In this document: positions 1-5,706 of the stretch, in pieces
Layout: every line of letters starts with the position of its first letter
Position numbering within the stretch: position 1 is the stretch's first letter
Assembly: GCA_016195295.1 (NCBI GenBank)
Contig: JACPZV010000303.1
Span: 1 to 7,140, forward strand
Origin: Acidobacteriota bacterium
GTDB lineage: Bacteria; Acidobacteriota; Vicinamibacteria; Vicinamibacterales; CAVVIG01
DNA length: 7,140 nucleotides
Direction: 5' to 3'
Translations under genes and position numbers: made by a program
The notes under the pieces: generated by a model
What the model saw: only the letters and a program-made list of their open reading frames with translations
Told to the model about the DNA's origin: nothing
Databases searched by the model: none

Positions 1-17
1 CCACTCGTCACCTCGTC

Positions 18-815
18 TTAGTTTGCGTCGCGCAGTGCGCGGACGAGATCGTCGCGGGAGTGGACATTCGCGCCGTTGATCGAGGTGATGACGTCGCCGG
101 CCTTGAGACCCGCGCGGGCGGCGGCCGATCCATCGGTGACCGCGGCCACCAGCACGCCGTCCTTCGCGCCGAAGTATTCCGCGAGTTGATTGGTGAGTTC
201 CTGAACGGTGACACCGAGCCGGCGTCCCGACAGCGCGCCAGGGATGTCGAAGTTGAAGTTGAAGCCCCGCATGCGGTCGCTGAGATTCGGCAGAACGCCA
301 AATCCATCGCGCAGGCCGCCGTCCATGAACAGGCTCATCGCGCGTCCCTCGGACGGCGTCAACTGCAGATCTTTTTTCTGGCCGTCGCGCATGACCGTCG
401 TCTTCACGTCGCGGCCGGGGACCGTTTCCTGCACGAGCCGCGCGAACTGGCGCGCGCTGCGCACGCGCTCGCCGTCGAACTCGACGATGATGTCGGAGCG
501 CTTCAGGCCGGCCTTCTCGGCCGGTGTGTCCGGACGGACTTCTTCGACGACCGCTCCGCCGGTCACGTGTTGACGATCGGCTTCGGCCTTCTCGACGTCG
601 CGGACCGACACGCCGATTTCCGCGCCGCGCCCCGCTAGGATCGTGAGCTCACGCGACGGCCCGCCTTGCTCGCGCTGAGCGAGCGCGTCCGTGCCCGAGC
701 GCCTTGCCTGAGCAAAGACGCCGGAGTCGAAGCGTCCGGAAACGGACGGTGCCGCCGCCAGCGCGAAGACGCCGACGAGCGTCGCAGGGGCTCCCACGAG
801 TCTCACCAGTTTCAT
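18..815 (-). CDS. Exported PDZ-domain protein, second PDZ apparently truncated
   Basis: 265 residues from the ATG at 815-813, chosen because a strong GAGGAGGA ribosome site lies at 823-830. A start 7 codons upstream (836) is possible but would place that site inside the gene. Residues 1-36 look like a signal peptide (MKLVRLVG, then a hydrophobic stretch, with cleavage near SVSG or FAQA), so the protein is probably periplasmic or exported. PDZ1 covers about residues 63-152, with the ligand-loop-like IGVSV and the PDTPAEKAGLKRSDII turn. PDZ2 starts near 198 (RRLGVTV) and includes GSAAARAGLKAGDVI. It ends at RALRDAN, before the last strands of a normal PDZ fold. No trypsin-like protease domain is present, so this is not an intact HtrA/DegP; a scaffold or chaperone-type role is only a guess. 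The frame after the TAA stop reads DEVTSG to the window edge, as the missing PDZ strand would. Confidence 0.85.
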   Translation of the reverse strand: MKLVRLVGAPATLVGVFALAAAPSVSGRFDSGVFAQARRSGTDALAQREQGGPSRELTILAGRGAEIGVSVRDVEKAEADRQHVTGGAVVEEVRPDTPAEKAGLKRSDIIVEFDGERVRSARQFARLVQETVPGRDVKTTVMRDGQKKDLQLTPSEGRAMSLFMDGGLRDGFGVLPNLSDRMRGFNFNFDIPGALSGRRLGVTVQELTNQLAEYFGAKDGVLVAAVTDGSAAARAGLKAGDVITSINGANVHSRDDLVRALRDAN

Positions 816-822
816 AGATCTT

Positions 823-830
823 CCTCCTCT
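823..830 (-). promoter_or_regulatory. Ribosome binding site of the PDZ gene
   Basis: On the minus strand GAGGAGGA lies 7 bases before the ATG at 815. It is the clearest Shine-Dalgarno in the window and fixes the start at 815 rather than 836. Confidence 0.8.
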
Positions 831-1086
831 GAACATCAGTCAGACGAGAGGCCGGTCTGGAAAGTTGGCGATGATGCTGGTCGGACTCTCCTCACCGGAG
901 GTCAGGCGCGCGTCTCCGGCACAGGACGGCCGTGGACCGCAACACGCAAAATCATTGGGGTTTTCACGTGCAAGACCGGGCACGCGATTTGATGTCCTCG
1001 TGCGCGGTCGCGTCGAATCACGGGGTGCGTAACTTCAGGCAGGCGCTGGCATCGCCGCACCTCGATCTTCACTCACCGATTCGGCG

Positions 1087-1101
1087 CGACTGTAATAGTC
1101 G
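1087..1101. repeat. Small perfect inverted repeat, CGACT-GTAAT-AGTCG
   Basis: Five-base arms (1087-1091 and 1097-1101) flank a 5-base loop. The right arm runs into the first GTCGGGAGTCA copy, so it may be the outer border of the repeat block. There is no T run, so terminator function is not supported. Confidence 0.5.
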
Positions 1102-1180
1102 GGAGTCAGTGGTCGGGAGTCACCCGCCTCCGCCGGCTCGTCGGCTTCGGCGGGCAAGCCAGTCACCAGCCACCAGCCAC
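1098..1180. repeat. Composite intergenic repeat block abutting the phosphatase stop codon
   Basis: Two copies of GTCGGGAGTCA (1098-1108 and 1112-1122) lie 14 bases apart. A GC-rich hairpin follows at 1123-1154, with outer arms CCCGCC/GGCGGG, a 3-base internal mismatch and an inner 4-base stem GCCG/CGGC. Then comes a tandem CACCAGC-type stretch (1163-1180) that touches the TAG stop of the phosphatase gene. The hairpin lies downstream of that gene on the minus strand and could stabilise the mRNA 3' end, but it lacks the T tract of an intrinsic terminator. The structure looks like a dispersed non-coding repeat of the host genome; this is an inference from one copy. Confidence 0.6.
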
Positions 1181-2934
1181 TAGGAAATGATCTTCACCGC
1201 CACCGACGTCAAGTCGTCGTTCGGAGGCGCGTCACCGCGGAATTCCTGAACCGCGGCGAGAATCGCGCCGACGATGTCGACCGCAGCTTTCTGCCGCGTC
1301 TCGCCGACGACCTTCAGCAGTCGCTCGGCGCCGAACTCACGGCCGAGCGCGTCGTTGGCTTCAAAGACGCCGTCCGAACAGAAGACGAATACGTCCCCCG
1401 CCGCCAGATCGAACGTCAGCTCGTCGTAGGTCGAGCCGGCGAACGCGCCCAGCGGGACGCCTGGCAATTCGATCTGGTTGACCTTGGCGCCGCGGCAGCG
1501 CACGGGGTACGGGAGCCCGGAATTGGCCAGCGTGACGATGCGGCGCTTGAAGTCGAAGAGCGCGTAGCAGAGCGTGCAGAAGTATTCCTCGAGTTGACGC
1601 TCGCAGAGAATGGCGTTGGTCGACGCGAGGATGCCCGCCGGGGTGAAGCGATCGAGCGCGTACCGACGACGGAACGTGCGCGATCGAATCAGCTCGCCGG
1701 CAAATGCGCTGTAGAGCGCGGCCGGCACGCCTTTGCCCGACACGTCGCCGACGGCGACGGCCAGCGTGTTGGGCTCCGGCGCGAGAAAGTCATAGAGGTC
1801 GCCGCCCAGCCCGCGCGCGGGCTCGAAGCGCGCGGCCACGTCGACGTGCTTCATGCGCTTAGGCAGCTCGGTCGGCAGCAGCGCCATTTGCACGCGCTGC
1901 GCGAAGCGGATCTCCTTCTCGAGCCGAATCTCGTTCGCGCGGATCGTCTGGTAGAGGCGCGCGTTCTCGATCGCGACCGCGGCCTGACTGGCGAGCAGGG
2001 CCAAGATCTCGGCGTGCGTCTTGGTGAAAGCGTCGAGCTCGGGGCTTTCGAGATCGAAGACGCCGATGCAGCGATCCTGCACCAGCAGCGGAATCACGAG
2101 CTCCGACCGCGCATCGTTGACGACCTTAATGTAACGAGGGTCGACGGAGACATCAGGAACGAGGACGACCTCCTTGTGTAGCGCCGCGTACCCGACGAGC
2201 CCGTGGCCGAGCTTCACGCGCGGCACGTTCACGCGATCGCCGTAGCGCACGGCGGCTTTCATTTCGAGCTCGCCGGCTTCCTCGTTCAGCAGAAAGATTC
2301 CGAACGTCCGGTAGTCGATGACGCGGCGCGTGAGCTGCGCGAGCCGCGCGAGCAGTTCATCGAGGTTGAGAATGGCCGCGAACTCGCGCGCGATCTCGGC
2401 CAGCGTCTGGAGTGTGGCGGTGTACTCGCGATCGTGCTCGATGAGCAGCGCGTTCTCGATCGCCACGGCGACGTGGGCGCCGAACTGCCGCAGCATCGTC
2501 TCGTCGGTTTCGGTGAACTGATTCGGCGTGTCGCTCAGGAGATTGAGGGCGCCAATCACGTGTCCCTTGCGGCGCAGCGGCACGACGAGCTCGGCTCGCG
2601 ATCCGGGCACGGCTTCCACGTACCGCGGGTCCGAGCGCACGTCGTTGACCAGAATCGGCTGGCCCTCGGCGACGGCGGCGCCGACCAAGCCGCGGCCGAC
2701 TTTCACCCGCAGCGTGCGCGCGACCTCTTCGGGATATCCCACCGAGTACGCCACCGTGAGCTCGTTGCGTTTCGGTTCGAGCAGGTACACCGCGAACGCC
2801 TGAAACTTGGTCAGGCGCGCGATGAGCTCCGGGATTTTGTGGAGAAGCTCATCGAGATCGAGCACCGAGGCCACTTCCCGCCCGAGCGCGAAGAGCGTGG
2901 TGAGCTGTTCGGCTGTGGTGTCGGGTGTGGACAT
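1180..2934 (-). CDS. Tandem-GAF PP2C/SpoIIE-type serine/threonine phosphatase
   Basis: 584 residues, predicted soluble. GAF1 spans roughly 10-165 and GAF2 180-327. The two are visibly related to each other (LDLDELL/LNLDELL, GRGLVG/GHGLVG, DVRSDPRY/DVSVDPRY, ELVVPL/ELVIPL), so they arose by duplication. A helical linker (about 328-355, ending QMALLP) leads to a PP2C-like SpoIIE domain to the C-terminus. The metal-binding residues of the family are in place: GGDLYD 377-382, GDVSGKG 396-402 (D397), CSDG 519-522 (D521) and NDDLT 572-576. It is therefore probably an active phosphatase of the RsbU/RsbP kind, which in known systems dephosphorylates an anti-sigma antagonist in response to a signal bound by the sensor domains. 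No such partner gene is in the window. The start codon has no clear ribosome site. The nearest plausible promoter is the TATACT at 2964-2959 on this strand. The gene is divergent from the FabZ-like gene. Confidence 0.93.
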   Translation of the reverse strand: MSTPDTTAEQLTTLFALGREVASVLDLDELLHKIPELIARLTKFQAFAVYLLEPKRNELTVAYSVGYPEEVARTLRVKVGRGLVGAAVAEGQPILVNDVRSDPRYVEAVPGSRAELVVPLRRKGHVIGALNLLSDTPNQFTETDETMLRQFGAHVAVAIENALLIEHDREYTATLQTLAEIAREFAAILNLDELLARLAQLTRRVIDYRTFGIFLLNEEAGELEMKAAVRYGDRVNVPRVKLGHGLVGYAALHKEVVLVPDVSVDPRYIKVVNDARSELVIPLLVQDRCIGVFDLESPELDAFTKTHAEILALLASQAAVAIENARLYQTIRANEIRLEKEIRFAQRVQMALLPTELPKRMKHVDVAARFEPARGLGGDLYDFLAPEPNTLAVAVGDVSGKGVPAALYSAFAGELIRSRTFRRRYALDRFTPAGILASTNAILCERQLEEYFCTLCYALFDFKRRIVTLANSGLPYPVRCRGAKVNQIELPGVPLGAFAGSTYDELTFDLAAGDVFVFCSDGVFEANDALGREFGAERLLKVVGETRQKAAVDIVGAILAAVQEFRGDAPPNDDLTSVAVKIIS

Positions 2935-2958
2935 CTGGAGGGCGCGCGCTCACCCCGA

Positions 2959-2966
2959 AGTATAAT
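2959..2966. promoter_or_regulatory. Overlapping divergent -10 elements (TATAAT plus, TATACT minus)
   Basis: The only AT-rich island in the 45 bases between the phosphatase and FabZ-like genes reads AAGTATAATC. On the plus strand TATAAT is at 2961-2966, 13 bases before the ATG at 2980. On the minus strand TATACT is at 2964-2959, 24 bases before the ATG at 2934. No good -35 is seen for either direction. The plus transcript would have a leader of only about 6-8 bases and no Shine-Dalgarno, so near-leaderless translation is implied. Confidence 0.6.
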
Positions 2967-2979
2967 CGCTTCTATCCGC

Positions 2980-3435
2980 ATGGACTTGACGCTGCCGCTG
3001 GACTACGCCGACATCGAGCGGATTCTGCCGCACCGTTATCCGTTCCTCCTGGTCGACCGCATCATCGAGTTCGAAGTCGACAAGCGCATCGTGGGGATCA
3101 AGAACGTTTCCTTCAACGAGCGATACTTGTCGCACACCGCGAACGGCGCGCCCGTGATGCCGCCGACGATTCTCACCGAAGCGGTGGCGCAGGTCGGCGC
3201 GATCTTGATTCTCGCCAAGCCGGAGAATCGTCAACGCTTGCCATTCTTCGCGGGCATCGAGCGCGTCCGGTACCGGCGGGCGGTGCACCCGGGCGATGTC
3301 GTGGTCATCGAAGCGAACGTCGTGCGGCTGCGCAGCCGAATGGGACTGCTCAAGGGTGTCGCGCGCGTCAACGGTCAGACCGTCATCGACGGCTCAATGA
3401 CGTTCGCGCTCGGGCCCAAGCCGAACGGCGCGTAG
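2980..3435 (+). CDS. FabZ-like hotdog-fold (3R)-hydroxyacyl-ACP dehydratase homologue
   Basis: 151 residues, the usual FabZ length, and homologous to FabZ throughout. It has the N-terminal ILPHRYPFLLVDRI signature (15-28), VGIKNVSFNE (38-47), the central-helix EAVAQ (67-71), FFAGIERVRYRRAVHPGD, and a C-terminal G-S-M-T-F strand. FabZ proteins dehydrate 3-hydroxyacyl-ACP in type II fatty-acid synthesis using a His in GHFPG and a Glu 14 residues later. Here the Glu is present (E67) but the loop reads SHTANGAPVMPPTI. The only His (H52) is 15 residues before E67, and Thr falls at the usual His position. Activity or substrate may therefore differ from true FabZ, and no lpxA/lpxD/fab neighbours support a standard role. 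I leave the symbol blank. The start is the first ATG after TATAAT and has no Shine-Dalgarno. The stop is only 3 bases from that of the convergent remnant. Confidence 0.88.
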   Translation: MDLTLPLDYADIERILPHRYPFLLVDRIIEFEVDKRIVGIKNVSFNERYLSHTANGAPVMPPTILTEAVAQVGAILILAKPENRQRLPFFAGIERVRYRRAVHPGDVVVIEANVVRLRSRMGLLKGVARVNGQTVIDGSMTFALGPKPNGA

Positions 3436-3438
3436 GTC

Positions 3439-3636
3439 TCACTTCAACACCAGCACCACCGACCCGGCCTTCGCGATCCGCGAAGCCCACCTCGCCAAGC
3501 GCGCCGCCGGCCAGAAACTCCATCGTGTCGGCGACGCGGGCTGCGGCATCCGCTTTCGGCGGTGGACTGGGCGTCGCCTCCTGCGCGGACGCCGCCGCCG
3601 TTGAGAAAAGCGCGAGCGACACAAGCGACGAGTCAT
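3439..3636 (-). pseudogene. Frameshifted remnant of a small exported protein
   Basis: An ATG at 3636-3634 has a good ribosome site (GGAAGGA at 3643-3649, 6 bases away), yet its frame gives MTRRLCRSRFSQRRRR, an arginine run that is not protein-like. The neighbouring frame, from the GTG at 3622 onward, reads VSLALFSTAAASAQEATPS, a classic signal-peptide core with an ASA-Q cleavage site, then KADAAARVADTMEFLAGGALG. Joining MTRRL to that frame restores a complete signal peptide with a charged start, so loss of one base near codon 5 is implied. The first frame later gives a more sensible tail (AKAGSVVLVLK) and stops at 3439, just clear of the convergent gene, hinting at a second shift. The tail vaguely recalls a HEAGHVV-type motif, which is too weak to name a family. 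Only about 65 codons remain. Confidence 0.5.
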
Positions 3637-3647
3637 GCTCTATCCTT

Positions 3648-3663
3648 CCCGCCCGTCCCGCCC
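3648..3663 (-). other. G-quadruplex-capable tract
   Basis: On the minus strand four GGG runs are separated by loops of 1, 2 and 1 bases (C, AC, C), a textbook parallel-quadruplex pattern. It lies inside a nearly all-purine stretch of about 48 bases between the EamA stop (3692) and the start of the small remnant, directly next to its ribosome site. Confidence 0.55.
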
Positions 3664-3691
3664 TCCTGCCCTTCTTGCCTTCCCGCCCCTT

Positions 3692-4504
3692 TCAGCCCTC
3701 AGCCCTTACCATCGCCATTCCCGCCAACACCACGGCCGCCGCGACCGCCATGCGGGCGTTCAGCGGTTCGTTCAAAACGAGCGTCCCGAGCACGACGGCA
3801 ATGATCGGATTGACGTACGCGTAGAGCGATACGGTCGCGACAGGAAGATGTTTTAGCGCGTACGCGTACGCCGTGAAACCGCCAATGGCGCCAACGAGAG
3901 TCAGGTAAACGAGCGCCGCCGCGGTCCGTGGCGTGAAGACCAAGCGCGTCGTCTCGTGCAGGCCGAGCCCGATCGCGAGGAGAAACATGCCGCCGAAGAG
4001 CATCTCGCACGCCGCCGTCGCCAGCACATTCTCGTCGCGCGCGTGACCGCGCCCGCGATGCCGCGCGTAGGACGATCCGACGGCCCAGCCAACGCACGCC
4101 ACCTGCGCGGCCATCACGCCGCCGAGGAACGCGCGGCCGCCGCTGCCGCCGGTACGAATTTCCGGCCAGACCAGCGTGACGATGCCGGCAAACCCGATCG
4201 CCAGACCGGCGACATGTCTGAGCGTCAACGGCGCGCCGCCGGGCATGAACGCGTCGATGCCGAACCCTAACAGCAGCACGCCGAGCAGGGCGAGTGACGG
4301 CCACGCGCGCCAACCCGGGAGTGGCTCGCCGCGCACTCTGAGCGCGGCGAGCAAGAGGCTGCCCGCGACGATCCATCGCATCGCGGCCATGAGGAGCGGT
4401 GGAATCGTTTCGAGCGAAATCCGAATGGCGAGATAGGTCGTGCCCCAAATCAGGCACACGGCGAGCCAGGCCAGATACGCTCGTCGCGTCGGCGCCGCCG
4501 TCAT
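3692..4504 (-). CDS. EamA/DMT-family permease, YedA-like, with an internal deletion
   Basis: 270 residues, inner-membrane protein. The start has IWGTTYLAIRISLETIPPL and the C-terminal repeat has YAYVNPIIAVVLGTLVLNE, both hallmarks of YedA-like members of the drug/metabolite transporter superfamily; the substrate is unknown. Such proteins are usually near 300 residues with ten helices in two EamA repeats. Compared from memory with E. coli YedA, the sequence runs normally to LLGVLLLGFG (residues 73-82), then jumps to IDAFMPGG, skipping about 28 residues that hold the end of helix 3 and helix 4 (the NG..V..AE......G.AA..VAT.P region). The reading frame is kept. An odd helix number would invert the second repeat, so function is doubtful. 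The ATG overlaps the stop of the cyclase gene (ATGA, 4504-4501), indicating translational coupling. No separate ribosome site is obvious. Confidence 0.82.
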   Translation of the reverse strand: MTAAPTRRAYLAWLAVCLIWGTTYLAIRISLETIPPLLMAAMRWIVAGSLLLAALRVRGEPLPGWRAWPSLALLGVLLLGFGIDAFMPGGAPLTLRHVAGLAIGFAGIVTLVWPEIRTGGSGGRAFLGGVMAAQVACVGWAVGSSYARHRGRGHARDENVLATAACEMLFGGMFLLAIGLGLHETTRLVFTPRTAAALVYLTLVGAIGGFTAYAYALKHLPVATVSLYAYVNPIIAVVLGTLVLNEPLNARMAVAAAVVLAGMAMVRAEG

Positions 4505-5706
4505 GCCACAGCGGTTTCGATGGAGAGACGGACGCAGTTGCGTCCCTGATCTTTGGCCCGATACAGGGCCGCGTCCGCGCGGCCGATGAGCGCCTGGCCG
4601 TCGATTTCGGCGGGCAACGCGACGGAGACGCCGAAGCTCGCCGTGATGGAGAGTGTTTCGTCATTCCAGGTGACGCGCATGTCGGCGATCTCGCGGCACA
4701 ACGAATCGGCCACGCGCTTGGCGCCTTCGAGCGGCGTTTCCGGCAACAGCACCAAGAATTCTTCGCCGCCGTACCGGCATTTCAGATCGCTGCCGCGCAG
4801 GACGTCGCGCATCTTGCTGCTGACGCCGGCCAGCACGGCATCGCCGCACAGATGACCGAAGCGATCGTTGATGTCCTTGAAGTGATCGAGGTCGAACATG
4901 ATGAGCGACAAGGGCAACTGCGATCGCCGGGCGCGGCGCAGCTCCGTGTCGATCACTTCGAGCGCGTGCGTGCGGTTGTAGCAGCCGGTGAGCCCGTCGC
5001 GGAGACTGGTCTCGCGAATCTCGTGAAACAACTGGGCGTTGCGGAGCGAGATGGCGAGCAACGCGCCCGCCGTGGCCAACACACGTTGGCGGGCTTCCGT
5101 GGTCGGGCCGCCGGTTTCAGGCAGACCGAGAACGCCGACGACGTCGCCGCCTGCGGCCAGCCTGAGGCAAAAGTGACCTTCGGCGGTCACGCCTTCCGTC
5201 GTCAAGGTGCTGTCACCCACCAGCGCGCGATCGGCGACGTGCTCCCGCGCGCGTTCAACCTCCCGCCGGGTTTCGCGCGTGGTGCCGACGAGCGCTTGCC
5301 AGCGACCGCGCGCGCGGAGGAGGACCCACGCGTCCTCCGTGCCGGCGAGCGTCGGCAGATGCTGCATCACGACGTCGCGAATCGTCTCCAGATCGAGCGA
5401 CCGGCCGAGCGCCTGGCCGAAATTGACGAGCCGCTCCATCCCCGCCGTGCGAGCGCCCGCCTGCATCGCGTCGGCTTCCGCCGCCAAGGCGCGCGCCCGG
5501 GCCTCCTGACGCTTACCTTGCTGATGGAAGACGAAAACTGCCGTCAGGATCAGCAGCGCCGGCCCGAGCGCCAGGCCCGAGCTGCGCTCGGCTTCCTGCA
5601 CCAGATTGAGCAGGTATCTCTCGATGGGCTGTGCAAAGACGACGATGACGGCAACCGCCAGGCCGGCCAGCAGCGAGCGGTCCCGACCTCCAAGCACCCA
5701 TGGCAT
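4501..5706 (-). CDS. Membrane-anchored GAF-GGDEF diguanylate cyclase
   Basis: 401 residues. Two predicted membrane helices (about 11-25 and 46-61) with a short loop between them are followed by a charged helical linker (62-90), a divergent GAF-like sensor (about 92-228) and a GGDEF domain (about 232-400). The catalytic features are complete: FDLDHFKDIND (271-281, with metal-binding D272), FGH..GD (283-289) and RYGGEEF (311-317). An inhibitory-site RxxD (R304-D307) sits exactly five residues before GGEEF, so it should make cyclic di-GMP from two GTP and be product-inhibited. No EAL or HD-GYP partner is visible. The annotated ATG (5706-5704) has no ribosome site and overlaps head-to-head with the start of the plus-strand gene. 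No good later start precedes the first helix. Overlap with the EamA gene implies an operon. Confidence 0.92.
   Translation of the reverse strand: MPWVLGGRDRSLLAGLAVAVIVVFAQPIERYLLNLVQEAERSSGLALGPALLILTAVFVFHQQGKRQEARARALAAEADAMQAGARTAGMERLVNFGQALGRSLDLETIRDVVMQHLPTLAGTEDAWVLLRARGRWQALVGTTRETRREVERAREHVADRALVGDSTLTTEGVTAEGHFCLRLAAGGDVVGVLGLPETGGPTTEARQRVLATAGALLAISLRNAQLFHEIRETSLRDGLTGCYNRTHALEVIDTELRRARRSQLPLSLIMFDLDHFKDINDRFGHLCGDAVLAGVSSKMRDVLRGSDLKCRYGGEEFLVLLPETPLEGAKRVADSLCREIADMRVTWNDETLSITASFGVSVALPAEIDGQALIGRADAALYRAKDQGRNCVRLSIETAVA

Larger units (their letters stand above)
816..1179. other. Gene-free stretch between the PDZ and PP2C genes
   Basis: About 364 bases with no convincing gene on either strand. 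The short plus-strand open frames here have no ribosome site, no recognisable motif and arginine/proline-rich translations. The left end carries the PDZ ribosome site, and the right 90 bases are a repeat-rich block (see 1087-1180). The promoter of the PDZ gene should lie here if it is not transcribed with the phosphatase gene, but I could not pick a convincing -35/-10 pair. Confidence 0.6.

Noticed and set aside
60..638. Plus-strand open frame of 192 codons
   Set aside because: Antisense to the PDZ gene, which has a signal peptide, two PDZ domains and a strong ribosome site.
18..815. HtrA/DegP protease
   Set aside because: PDZ domains are present but there is no trypsin-like domain or GNSGG motif; the protein goes from signal peptide straight to PDZ1.
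1123..1154. Intrinsic terminator for the phosphatase gene
   Set aside because: The hairpin is followed on the minus strand by GTGACTCCCGACC, not a T run, so only a structured repeat is supported.
932..1183. Plus-strand open frame of 83 codons in the gene-free stretch
   Set aside because: No ribosome site and no motif, and its last third is translation of the repeat block.
2203..2979. Plus-strand open frame continuing upstream of the FabZ-like ATG
   Set aside because: This part is antisense to the GAF domains and has no family-like sequence. FabZ similarity begins right after the ATG at 2980, which also follows a TATAAT.
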